Program-made: the position numbers and the translations under genes
Assembly (NCBI RefSeq): GCF_042685105.1
Contig: NZ_JBHUMO010000014.1
Span: 1-16,925 of the forward strand
Length of the DNA stretch: 16,925 bases
Direction of reading: 5' to 3'
Origin: Enterococcus_G camelliae
GTDB taxonomy: Bacteria; Bacillota; Bacilli; Lactobacillales; Enterococcaceae
Shown here: in pieces, positions 5,445 through 13,754 of the stretch
Position numbering within the stretch: position 1 is the first letter of the stretch
Layout of the letters: each line of letters begins with the position of its first letter
Notes under the pieces: generated by a model
Seen by the model: the letters and a program-made list of their open reading frames with translations, nothing else
What the model was told of the DNA's origin: nothing
Databases searched by the model: none

Positions 5445-6272
5445 ATGAGTTATCAAAAATCACAGATGAGTTTTAAAGTATTTATCGGAGTGATGCTAGC
5501 TGTCTTAGGAATTCTAACTTTTTTTCCGTTCTTATGGATGATTTTTTCTTCCTTGAAGACCAATGCGGAAATTAGTCAAATGGTGCCAACGTTGCTACCT
5601 AAAAATCCAACCTTGAATAACTTTAAAGAATTATTCGAACGACTAAACTTTGGTATCTATTTAAAAAATACCTTGATTGTTACGCTGTTTTCCTTTTTGG
5701 GTCTATTTTTAAATGCGATGGCAGGTTATGGTTTTTCAAAATATGACTTTAAAGGAAAGCACGGCTTATTTTTACTTGTCTTAGCTACTATGATGATTCC
5801 TGGTCAAGTGACGATGATTCCAGTGTATTTGATTTTAAACAGTGTCGGTTTAACCAATACCTTGATGGGAATCGTGTTACCGGGCTTAGCGGGTGCGTTT
5901 GGTATTTTTCTTTTTCGTCAGTTTATGAGCACGATTTCGGATGAATTGTTGGAAGCTGCTCGCTTAGATGGTGCGAATGAATGGTATATTTTCTTTCGAA
6001 TTGTGCTACCGTTGACGCGACCAATTTTGGCCGTTCAGGGTATTCTGACCTTTATCGGCGGCTGGAATTCGTTCCTATGGCCATTAATTATCGCCAATGA
6101 TGAAAAGTATTACACCTTGTCGGTAGGTCTCCAATTATTACAAGGCCAACATGGGACAGATTATTCCCTTCAAATGGCGGGAGCGACATTTATGGTCGTG
6201 CCAATCTTGATTGTTTTCATGATTTTCCAAAAATATATTTTACAAGGTTTCAACGTTTCAGGAATCAAATAA
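5445..6272 (+). CDS. Sugar ABC transporter permease (MalG/UgpE-type)
   Basis: A 275-residue partner permease with about six transmembrane helices and the EAA loop EAARLDGANEWYIFFRIVLP from Glu170, followed by the usual P-I-L region. The N-terminal helix (FFPFLWMIFSSLKTNAEI) and the WNSFLWPLII segment near the end are standard for the MalG-type subunit. It starts 12 bases after the preceding stop; the ribosome binding site AGGAGG begins on the last base of that stop codon, so the two permeases are probably made in equal amounts. It is predicted to act with the preceding permease and an ATPase of the shared MsmK/MsmX kind encoded elsewhere. Confidence 0.9.
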   Translation: MSYQKSQMSFKVFIGVMLAVLGILTFFPFLWMIFSSLKTNAEISQMVPTLLPKNPTLNNFKELFERLNFGIYLKNTLIVTLFSFLGLFLNAMAGYGFSKYDFKGKHGLFLLVLATMMIPGQVTMIPVYLILNSVGLTNTLMGIVLPGLAGAFGIFLFRQFMSTISDELLEAARLDGANEWYIFFRIVLPLTRPILAVQGILTFIGGWNSFLWPLIIANDEKYYTLSVGLQLLQGQHGTDYSLQMAGATFMVVPILIVFMIFQKYILQGFNVSGIK

Positions 6273-6294
6273 GTGCGAAGAAAAGAGTGAAGGA

Positions 6295-8445
6295 ATGGAA
6301 GCAGAAAAACTAAACGAATTATTGCGTCAAATGACGTTAGAAGAAAAAGTCGATCAATTGTTACAATTGGCTGCCGATTTCTATTCAGAAAAAGCTGAGG
6401 CTAAAACGGGTCCCATGGCGGATTTGGCGATTTCAGACACCACGGTGAATCAGGCAGGAACAACGTTAGGGGTTTCTGGAGCGAAAGAAGCCATTCGAGT
6501 CCAAACCAATTATATGAAAAAAAATCGTCTGGGCATTCCCACCCTTCTGATGGCCGACATTATTCATGGCTTTCGAACCATTTTTCCAATTCCATTGGCA
6601 CTTGGAAGTAGTTGGAGCTTAGCAGCGGCCGAAAGAATGGCAAGTGTTTCAGCGAAAGAAGCAGCGGTCTCTGGCTTACATGTGACGTTTTCACCCATGG
6701 TAGATCTAGTACGCGATCCTCGCTGGGGACGTGTGATGGAATCAACAGGAGAAGATGCCTTTTTAAATGCCCGCTTTGCAGAGGCGTTTGTCAAAGGCTA
6801 TCAAGGAACAGATTTAGCCAATGATTTCTTCCGTGTTGCGGCTTGTGTCAAACATTTTGCAGCTTACGGTGCGGCAATTGCCGGTCGGGATTACAATACG
6901 GTGAATATGTCTGAGCGCCAACTACGTGATCAGTATTTACCTGGTTATAAGGCTGCCTTAGATGCTGGAGCAAAACTAGTCATGACTTCTTTCAATACAG
7001 TGGATGGGATTCCAGCCACAGGAAATGAATGGTTGTTTAAACAAGTTTTGCGTAACGAATTTGGATTTGATGGGGTAGTTATTTCCGATTGGGGTGCTGT
7101 GAAGGAAATGATTCCACATGGGGTGGCTGCTAATGAAAAAGAAGCGGCACAATTGGCGATGAATGCAACCGTTGATATCGAAATGATGACCACTTGTTAT
7201 AGTCATTATTTAGCAGAATTGATTGCTGAAGGAAAGATTAAGGAAGCACAGTTAGACGAGGCGGTCTTACGTATTTTGACATTGAAAAATGAATTAGGCC
7301 TATTTGAACATCCCTTCAGAGGAGCGAATGAAGAGCTAGAAGCGCAACATGTGCTGTCAAAAGAACATCGTCAGGCTGCTCGTGAAGTCGCGCAACAATC
7401 CATTGTATTGTTGAAAAATGAGCAAGAAGTATTGCCATTAAAATCAGAGTTGACGATCGGCATCATCGGTCCGGCCGCTTCTTCGCAAGACATTCTAGGA
7501 GCGTGGTCTTGGCAAGGAAGACAAGCAGAAGCTACTTCGCTTACAGTGGGTGCGCGTCATTATAGCAAACAATTGCATATTGCCAAAGAACCATGTGACT
7601 ATTTCCAACCAAGTGAAGCGGCACTTGAGGAAGCAACACACATCGCTCGAACCGTTGATGTGGTGATTTTGGCATTAGGTGAAACGGAATGGATGAGTGG
7701 CGAAGCAGCAAGTCGCAGTGACATTCGCCTGCCAGAAGGTCAGCTACAGTTCTTTGATGCCATTCGATCGGTGGCCAAAAAACTTGTGGTGACATTGTAC
7801 AACGGAAGACCGTTGGATTTAGAAGCGATTCAGGCAGCCGATGCCATTGTTGAAGCGTGGTTTCCTGGAACAGAAGGGGGCCAAGCCTTAGCCGATATTC
7901 TTTGGGGAGCAGTGAACCCATCTGCGCGTTTAAGCATGTCATTTCCAACAACAGTCGGACAAGTACCGATTTATTACAATGTGGAAAATACTGGTCGTCC
8001 CTATGAATCAAACCCAGATGAAAAATATGTCTCCAAATATTTAGATACATCTAACTATGCGCGGTATCCATTTGGATATGGATTAAGCTACGGTACGGTT
8101 CGTTATCAAAAGCTGCAATTGTCTAGTACCAAGCTAAGCGCGGGCCAATCACTTCGGGCATCTATAGATGTTGTCAATGAATCTACCTATGAACGGACAG
8201 AAACAGTCCAATTGTATCTTCGGGATGTTGTGGCAATGGTCGCACGCCCAATCAAAGAACTAAAAGGCTTTAAACAAATTCAATTGCAAGCACATGAGAC
8301 GAAAACTGTTTCATTTGAAGTGACCGAAGCGTTGTTACGCTATGTGCATCCGAATCAGCAATGGGGCAGTGATCCAGGTGAATTCGAATTATGGATTGGG
8401 CCTAACAGTGCGACGGGAGTAAATGCTACATTTCAACTCGTATAA
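6295..8445 (+). CDS. GH3 beta-glucosidase (predicted beta-1,2-linked substrate, sophorose)
   Basis: A 716-residue intracellular glycoside hydrolase family 3 enzyme without a signal peptide. Domain order is the (beta/alpha)8 barrel with MTLEEKVDQLLQL at the start, the substrate-binding MADIIHGFRTIFPIPLALG (86-104), DPRWGRVMESTGED (141-154) and KHFAAYGA (186-193). The nucleophile is Asp265 in VVISDWGA. The alpha/beta sandwich carries the likely acid/base Glu470 in WMSGEAASRSD. A C-terminal fibronectin-III-like domain follows. It would release glucose from the non-reducing end of short beta-glucosides after import. Next to a GH94 phosphorylase it parallels Lin1840 of Listeria innocua, a sophorose-active beta-glucosidase. 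The only purine-rich Shine-Dalgarno candidate (GAAGGA) abuts the ATG, so initiation may be weak or coupled to the upstream permease stop 22 bases away. Confidence 0.9.
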   Translation: MEAEKLNELLRQMTLEEKVDQLLQLAADFYSEKAEAKTGPMADLAISDTTVNQAGTTLGVSGAKEAIRVQTNYMKKNRLGIPTLLMADIIHGFRTIFPIPLALGSSWSLAAAERMASVSAKEAAVSGLHVTFSPMVDLVRDPRWGRVMESTGEDAFLNARFAEAFVKGYQGTDLANDFFRVAACVKHFAAYGAAIAGRDYNTVNMSERQLRDQYLPGYKAALDAGAKLVMTSFNTVDGIPATGNEWLFKQVLRNEFGFDGVVISDWGAVKEMIPHGVAANEKEAAQLAMNATVDIEMMTTCYSHYLAELIAEGKIKEAQLDEAVLRILTLKNELGLFEHPFRGANEELEAQHVLSKEHRQAAREVAQQSIVLLKNEQEVLPLKSELTIGIIGPAASSQDILGAWSWQGRQAEATSLTVGARHYSKQLHIAKEPCDYFQPSEAALEEATHIARTVDVVILALGETEWMSGEAASRSDIRLPEGQLQFFDAIRSVAKKLVVTLYNGRPLDLEAIQAADAIVEAWFPGTEGGQALADILWGAVNPSARLSMSFPTTVGQVPIYYNVENTGRPYESNPDEKYVSKYLDTSNYARYPFGYGLSYGTVRYQKLQLSSTKLSAGQSLRASIDVVNESTYERTETVQLYLRDVVAMVARPIKELKGFKQIQLQAHETKTVSFEVTEALLRYVHPNQQWGSDPGEFELWIGPNSATGVNATFQLV

Positions 8446-8480
8446 AGAAACTATTTCGAAAGAAGGTTTGCCAAACAACT

Positions 8481-11400
8481 ATGATTACATTACATTCTAA
8501 GCAACTAACGGCTTCATTTTTAGAAACCGGGGAACTTTATCAATTGACAAATGGTGCCATCATGGTAAACCAACTCCATGGAAATCCCCTTGATGGTAGC
8601 ATCACGCAACTATATTTACGAGTGAAAACGACCCATCAAACAGCTGTTGCACCACTAATTGGTAGTACAGCCAATAGCGTGTTTCATCGATTTATCGATC
8701 GATGTGTTTGGTCAGGTATATTTACCGGAGTAACTTATCAAGTAACGTTCCAATTAGGAGAAGAAAATCAATGGTATTGGACCGTCGAATTTTCAGGAAA
8801 TGGGGAAGAAGTAACCCTTTTCGCTGGGCATGATTTGGGTAATGCGCTAGTAGGAGCTGTTAAAGCGAATGAAGCCTATGTTTCCCAATATGTTGATCAT
8901 TTTGTAACCAAGGAAGATGAGCATATCACGATTACCTCACGTCAAAATCAACCACAAAACAATCAGTTTCCAGTGGTTGAGTTAGGAAGCTTTGCTCCGC
9001 TCGTTGGTTATGCGACAGATGGGTATCAATTTTTTGGGAAAACTTACAAAAAAACGAATAAACCAGAAGCTCTGCAACAGGAAATTCTTCCAAACGAAGT
9101 CTATCAATATGAATTTGCCTATATTGCGTTGCAAACCAAAGCAATCAAAGCAACTGCTGAAAATCAAACAGTGGTCTTCTATGGTGTAGCAATTGCCAAT
9201 CATCCGACTGCAGTGACGCAACCAATTGTATCGTTGACGCATGTAGCACAAGATTACGCATGGGCGAATGAGAAAAAAGAAACCGCCCAAATAGCTCAAT
9301 TAACAATGGTTCATACACTAGGTACACCAATTGTCGGACGTCCGTTTACCGAACAGGAGTTGTGTGAACGATTCCCAGAACAAGAACAAGTGGAAAAAGT
9401 AGGGAATACCACCTATTCATTCTTCACCAAAAACAATCGCCATGTAGTGGTGCAAGCCAAAGAATGCGAGATGGAACGGGCAACTGGCCATATTCTTTTA
9501 GGAGGATTAGATCTGGAAGTTGCACATCCTGTGATGAGCACCACCCTTTATATGTATGGGATTTTTAATTCCCAAATTGTTTTAGGCAATACATCCATGA
9601 ATAAATTGCTCTCAAATAGTCGCAACGCGCTAAATGTATTGAAACAATCGGGTCAACGAATCTATCTGCAAGAACAAGAAAAATGGTCATTGTTGACCAT
9701 GCCGTCTGCATTTGAAATGGGCTTAAACTCTGGAACTTGGTATTATCAATTGGCAGATGACTGTTTGATTGTAACGACCTATAGTCGGCGAGATAGCCAT
9801 GAAATTATCACCACCATACATTCCGAACAAGGCAAACGCTATAATTTCGCAGTGACTAACCAATTTTTAATGAATGATGACGATGAACACCCAACCTATA
9901 ATCAGCATGTAAACGGTCAGAAAGTAACGCTGACACCTACAGAAGAATCAGCAATTTACGCAATTTATCCGGAGTTAACCTATCAACTCACCCTAGACAA
10001 ACCCTTTCGATTAACGAATGAATCGTTATTCGGCTGTCTAGCGGAGCAACCAGTTTTAACGACCTTTGTGGTAGAAAATCAAAGTCAGTTGGCTCTGTCA
10101 ATTAAAGGTCGCTTGCATTCATCAGAATCACTGCTATTGACAGAAAGCCTGACGATTAATGAGGAAGAGCAAGCTTTTGGAGAAGCATTTGATACGTTAA
10201 CCAACCAGTTTCATTTAACACATCCTCAGGTGGATGTTACGAGTATGAACCAATTAATTCGCTGGTATACGCACAATATGCTTGTTCATTACTTGTCTCC
10301 GCATGGACTAGAGCAATATGGGGGAGCCGCATGGGGAACCCGTGACGTATCACAAGGCCCAACCGAATTTTTCTTGGCAATGAACCAATACGATGTCGTT
10401 GAATCAATTATCACCCATATTTTTGAAAATCAATTTGAAGATGACGGCAATTGGCCACAATGGTTTATGTTTGATGGCTACGAAAAACAAAAAGCTGATG
10501 AAAGTCACGGCGATGTGATTGTCTGGCCAATGAAAGTGGTCACAGATTATCTGGAAAAATCTGGAAACTTTAGTATACTTAAGAAAAAGATACCGTATAC
10601 GGACCGCAAAACTTTTGCGAAAACAACCCAAACAGCGACTTTGTTTGAACACCTAAAAAAAGAAATCCACTATATCCAGACCCATTTTCTAAAAGGAACG
10701 TATCTATCTTGTTACGGCGATGGCGATTGGGATGACACGCTGCAACCCTATGATAGTCGTTTGAAAAAGAATATGGCTAGCACATGGACAGTTGCCTTAA
10801 CGTATCAAGTAATCAATAAATTAGGAAACTTGTTGAAACCAACAGATCAATCCTTCGCAACTGAACTACTGACGCTTGCGCAAAAAATCCAAGCTGATTT
10901 CAATAAGTACATGCTAAGTGCTGGAACGTTGCCAGGATTCGTCTACATGGATTCACCTGAAAAAGTCGAGTGGATGATTCATCCTACCGATCAGAAAACA
11001 GGGATTCATTATCGCCTGTTGCCAATGACGCGAAGTATGATTGCCGAATTACTTTCACCAGAACAAATGCAAGAACATTTGGCTATTATCAAAAAACAAT
11101 TGTTCTTTCCAGATGGCGTACGTTTAATGAATCGCCCCGCACATTACCAAGGTGGGGTTAGCGTGCATTTCAAACGGGCCGAACAAGCTGCAAACTTCGG
11201 CCGTGAAATTGGATTGCAATATGTCCATGCACACATTCGTTTTTCAGAAGCCATGGCTAAGATTGGTGAAAAGAATGAGACATGGAGAGCACTCAATACC
11301 ATCAATCCTATTCAATTGCAGACGCGTGTGCCGAATGCATCGTTACGCCAAGCAAATGCCTATTTTAGCAGTTCAGATGGTGATTTTCCCACTCGTTATG

Positions 11401-11786
11401 CTGCCCAAGAGCAATTTGATAAATTGAAAACAGGGGCAGTCAATGTTAAGGGAGGTTGGCGTATTTATTCAAGCGGACCCGGAATTTATGTCAATCAATT
11501 GATTTCGGCTATTTTAGGAATTCGGGCCTTCCATGATCGCTATGTATTTGATCCGGTCTTACCAGATGAACTCGATGGATTAAGCTGTGCATTTCAATTG
11601 AACAAAACACCAGTTGAAATTGTCTTCCACTTAAATCAAACAGAACGGAAAGTATGTCTGGATGGCGTTGAGGTACCATTTGAGGAAGAAGCCAACCGGT
11701 ACCGCCCAGGTGGATTAGTCATTCAAGCAAATGCAGTTCATTCAAGACTTCATGAGGGAAGTCGGATTGATGTGTATAGTCAATAA
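8481..11786 (+). CDS. GH94 phosphorylase, predicted 1,2-beta-oligoglucan phosphorylase
   Basis: An 1101-residue cytoplasmic protein, far longer than cellobiose phosphorylases (about 800) and close in size to the 1,2-beta-oligoglucan phosphorylases. The first part (to about residue 560) is beta-rich with few helices. The (alpha/alpha)6-barrel begins with GGAAWGTRDVSQGP (614-627). It contains the DWDD motif (749-752) in which the catalytic general-acid Asp of GH94 enzymes lies, and GGVSVHFKRAEQAANFGREIGLQY further on. The C-terminal beta-domain ends the chain. The reaction would be phosphate-driven release of alpha-glucose-1-phosphate from beta-1,2-glucooligosaccharides, saving ATP. Position directly after a GH3 gene matches Listeria innocua Lin1839. 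AAGG (8463-8466) lies 14 bases from the ATG, an unusually long spacing. Other GH94 specificities (laminaribiose, cellodextrin) are less likely given size and context. Confidence 0.85.
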   Translation: MITLHSKQLTASFLETGELYQLTNGAIMVNQLHGNPLDGSITQLYLRVKTTHQTAVAPLIGSTANSVFHRFIDRCVWSGIFTGVTYQVTFQLGEENQWYWTVEFSGNGEEVTLFAGHDLGNALVGAVKANEAYVSQYVDHFVTKEDEHITITSRQNQPQNNQFPVVELGSFAPLVGYATDGYQFFGKTYKKTNKPEALQQEILPNEVYQYEFAYIALQTKAIKATAENQTVVFYGVAIANHPTAVTQPIVSLTHVAQDYAWANEKKETAQIAQLTMVHTLGTPIVGRPFTEQELCERFPEQEQVEKVGNTTYSFFTKNNRHVVVQAKECEMERATGHILLGGLDLEVAHPVMSTTLYMYGIFNSQIVLGNTSMNKLLSNSRNALNVLKQSGQRIYLQEQEKWSLLTMPSAFEMGLNSGTWYYQLADDCLIVTTYSRRDSHEIITTIHSEQGKRYNFAVTNQFLMNDDDEHPTYNQHVNGQKVTLTPTEESAIYAIYPELTYQLTLDKPFRLTNESLFGCLAEQPVLTTFVVENQSQLALSIKGRLHSSESLLLTESLTINEEEQAFGEAFDTLTNQFHLTHPQVDVTSMNQLIRWYTHNMLVHYLSPHGLEQYGGAAWGTRDVSQGPTEFFLAMNQYDVVESIITHIFENQFEDDGNWPQWFMFDGYEKQKADESHGDVIVWPMKVVTDYLEKSGNFSILKKKIPYTDRKTFAKTTQTATLFEHLKKEIHYIQTHFLKGTYLSCYGDGDWDDTLQPYDSRLKKNMASTWTVALTYQVINKLGNLLKPTDQSFATELLTLAQKIQADFNKYMLSAGTLPGFVYMDSPEKVEWMIHPTDQKTGIHYRLLPMTRSMIAELLSPEQMQEHLAIIKKQLFFPDGVRLMNRPAHYQGGVSVHFKRAEQAANFGREIGLQYVHAHIRFSEAMAKIGEKNETWRALNTINPIQLQTRVPNASLRQANAYFSSSDGDFPTRYAAQEQFDKLKTGAVNVKGGWRIYSSGPGIYVNQLISAILGIRAFHDRYVFDPVLPDELDGLSCAFQLNKTPVEIVFHLNQTERKVCLDGVEVPFEEEANRYRPGGLVIQANAVHSRLHEGSRIDVYSQ

Positions 11787-11804
11787 AAAAGGAAAGGAGA
11801 AGCC

Positions 11805-12776
11805 ATGGTAGGAATTAAAGATATTGCCAAAGCAGCAGGAGTATCGATTTCAACCGTATCCTATGCATTAAATGGCAATCCCAAAATCACGGATGAAACA
11901 CGCGCAAAGATTATGAAGCTAGCTGAGGAAATGAACTACGTACCCAACATGGCTGCTCGTACCTTAAAACGGCAACAAACCAATATTATTGGTGTTTATT
12001 TGACCGATTATGCAGGGAGCTTTTATGGAGAACTGTTAGATGGCATCAAACGCGGTCTTGAATTTCATGGCTATGAGATGATTGTCTGTAGTGGCAAAAA
12101 GTCACAACTATTTATTCCCGAAAAAATGGTCGATGGCGCGATTGTTCTTGATTGGACATTTGATAGTGAGCAAATTTTAAAATTTGCCCATCATGGGCAT
12201 AAGCTCGTTGTACTCGATCGCGAAATTGAACACGCCAATATTCGGAAAGTCTTATTAGATAATGCGGGTGGGACCAGTTTGGCAATCGAACAATTTGCCA
12301 AGTTGCGCCCAGAAAAGCTGTACCTTATTTCCGGTCCAACCAAAGGCTATGATAGTCAAAAAAGGTTGGTTACAAGTGAAAAAGAATTGAACCTATACAC
12401 GATTCCTTATGAAATTATTGCTGGGAATTTTACAGAATCATCAGGATATGAGGCTGGTGAAAAAATTATGAAACAACAACCGCAACTCCCAATCCACATT
12501 TTCTCATTTAACGATGAAATGGCCGTTGGATTGTATAAATATTTTAAAGGGACCAATCTAAAAATTGGCAAAGATGTGTCCATCATCGGTTTTGATAATA
12601 TCGAAATTGGCAAGTATTTGCGCCCACCATTAGCCACTATTTCCTATTCAAAACACCGTTGGGGCATGTTAGCAGCCAAAAAAGTGGTTCAATTACTTCA
12701 GGATGAGGCAACCGAATCGGAATTAATTTATACCACGTTTGTCCGTCGAGATTCATTTTTAGGAAAAGAGGGATAG
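11805..12776 (+). CDS. LacI-family transcriptional regulator of the operon
   Basis: A 323-residue LacI/GalR-type regulator. The N-terminal helix-turn-helix is complete (IKDIAKAAGVSISTVSYALNG, about residues 4-24), followed by the hinge helix region NMAARTLKRQ and the periplasmic-binding-protein-like effector domain (IIGVYLTDYAGSFYGELLDGI onwards, ending with SIIGFDNIEIGKYLRPPLATI). It is co-transcribed with the genes it probably controls, giving autoregulation, and its likely targets are the CG-centred palindromes at 3009-3016 and 3103-3112. The effector is presumably sophorose or a related oligosaccharide, by analogy. GGAAAGGAG (11790-11798) is well placed. No truncation is seen. Confidence 0.9.
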   Translation: MVGIKDIAKAAGVSISTVSYALNGNPKITDETRAKIMKLAEEMNYVPNMAARTLKRQQTNIIGVYLTDYAGSFYGELLDGIKRGLEFHGYEMIVCSGKKSQLFIPEKMVDGAIVLDWTFDSEQILKFAHHGHKLVVLDREIEHANIRKVLLDNAGGTSLAIEQFAKLRPEKLYLISGPTKGYDSQKRLVTSEKELNLYTIPYEIIAGNFTESSGYEAGEKIMKQQPQLPIHIFSFNDEMAVGLYKYFKGTNLKIGKDVSIIGFDNIEIGKYLRPPLATISYSKHRWGMLAAKKVVQLLQDEATESELIYTTFVRRDSFLGKEG

Positions 12777-12778
12777 TG

Positions 12779-13522
12779 ATGGCTATCAGTCGGATGAATT
12801 TTCGCTCCGAAGTATTAGGCAAAGGAACAGCGGTTACTGTCTATTTGCCAGACGAAAAACAAGCAAAGATGCCTGTGCTCTATCTTCTTCATGGGAAGTC
12901 AGATGATTGCAATGCTTGGCTAAATGCCACCTCTCTTGAGCGCTACGCTAGCCAATACCCCTTTTGCATTGTCATGCCTCAAGTTGAATTGAGTTATTAC
13001 ACGGATATGGTTTATGGTGACCGTTACTGGACCTTTCTTACGGAAGAGCTTCCCAATAAAATGCACCAATGGTTTCAATTAAAAACAGAGGCGAATCAAC
13101 ATTTTTTAGCTGGTCTATCCATGGGCGGGTATGGCGCCTTTAAATGGGCACTACGAAAACCAAATGAATTTCGGGCAGTGGCATCATTATCAGGTGCACT
13201 GGATGTGGTATCGTTATGGGAAAAAGATGCTCAAAGAGACCATGAGTTTTCATTAATTTTTGGTACGAAAGCAGCTCTCAAGCAGAGTACCAACGACTTA
13301 TTATTCTTGTTAGACAAGCAAGCTGCTAACAGAACCACCTTTTTCCAATATTGTGGAACGGAAGACTTTCTCTACCTAGAAAACCAAACCTTTCGCAAAC
13401 AAGCGCAACAAGTATTGGAAAACTATGTCTACAAGGAAGGCCCAGGTGCTCACACTTGGGAATATTGGGATGCAACGATTCAAGAAGTATTGCGACAGTT
13501 TTTTCGCTTGCTTAACGAGTAA
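12779..13522 (+). CDS. Esterase D / S-formylglutathione hydrolase-like alpha/beta-hydrolase
   Basis: A 247-residue cytoplasmic alpha/beta-hydrolase of the esterase-D-like (tributyrin/acetyl esterase) group. The oxyanion-hole motif LLHGKSDDCNAW is near residues 34-45. The catalytic triad is visible: Ser114 in GLSMGGYGAF, Asp196 in CGTEDF, and His225 in GAHTWEYWD. It has no signal peptide. Its start is coupled to the regulator: the lacI-type stop TAG (12774-12776) is followed by GTG (12776) and ATG (12779), with AGGAAAAGAGGG just before; I chose ATG 12779 for spacing. As the last gene of a glucan operon it may remove acyl groups (such as acetyl or succinyl) from imported oligosaccharides before phosphorolysis. 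The substrate is not readable from sequence, and a general carboxylesterase role remains possible. Confidence 0.83.
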   Translation: MAISRMNFRSEVLGKGTAVTVYLPDEKQAKMPVLYLLHGKSDDCNAWLNATSLERYASQYPFCIVMPQVELSYYTDMVYGDRYWTFLTEELPNKMHQWFQLKTEANQHFLAGLSMGGYGAFKWALRKPNEFRAVASLSGALDVVSLWEKDAQRDHEFSLIFGTKAALKQSTNDLLFLLDKQAANRTTFFQYCGTEDFLYLENQTFRKQAQQVLENYVYKEGPGAHTWEYWDATIQEVLRQFFRLLNE

Positions 13523-13554
13523 TCCCCACCCTTAAGAGAAAAATAAACTGACAA

Positions 13555-13596
13555 GTATGCAATGAACAAGAAAAATTGTTCGTTGCATGCTTTTTT
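13555..13596 (+). terminator. Rho-independent terminator of the glucan operon
   Basis: GTATGCAATGAACAA (13555-13569) pairs over all 15 positions with TTGTTCGTTGCATGC (13576-13590), with two G-U wobbles, around a GAAAAA loop, and six Ts follow directly. It lies 32 bases after the esterase stop and marks the end of the seven-gene unit. Confidence 0.95.
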
Positions 13597-13642
13597 GTAT
13601 CTAAGGGAATTCACTATATTTTACGAACTTGGTGAAACCCAA

Positions 13643-13671
13643 TTGAATTGTTGCAAGAAGCGTTCTATTCT
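13643..13671 (+). promoter_or_regulatory. Possible promoter of the flavoprotein cluster
   Basis: TTGAAT (13643-13648), 17 bases, then TATTCT (13666-13671) is the best-spaced candidate between the terminator and apbE, but each hexamer matches only 4 of 6 positions. A promoter is expected in this 232-base gap because a strong terminator precedes it; no clear operator palindrome was found. Confidence 0.3.
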
Positions 13672-13754
13672 TAACTTGTGAATAAAATCATTATCTAGCT
13701 GTCGTTAGTAAGCAACCAGATAAGATTTGGGAGCAAAGAAAGGCTGTGTCGTGA

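Noticed and set aside
7541..8050. 169-codon reverse-strand open frame inside the GH3 gene
   Set aside because: The sense strand encodes the conserved GH3 acid/base region here; the antisense product is rich in His, Leu and Pro and resembles no family.
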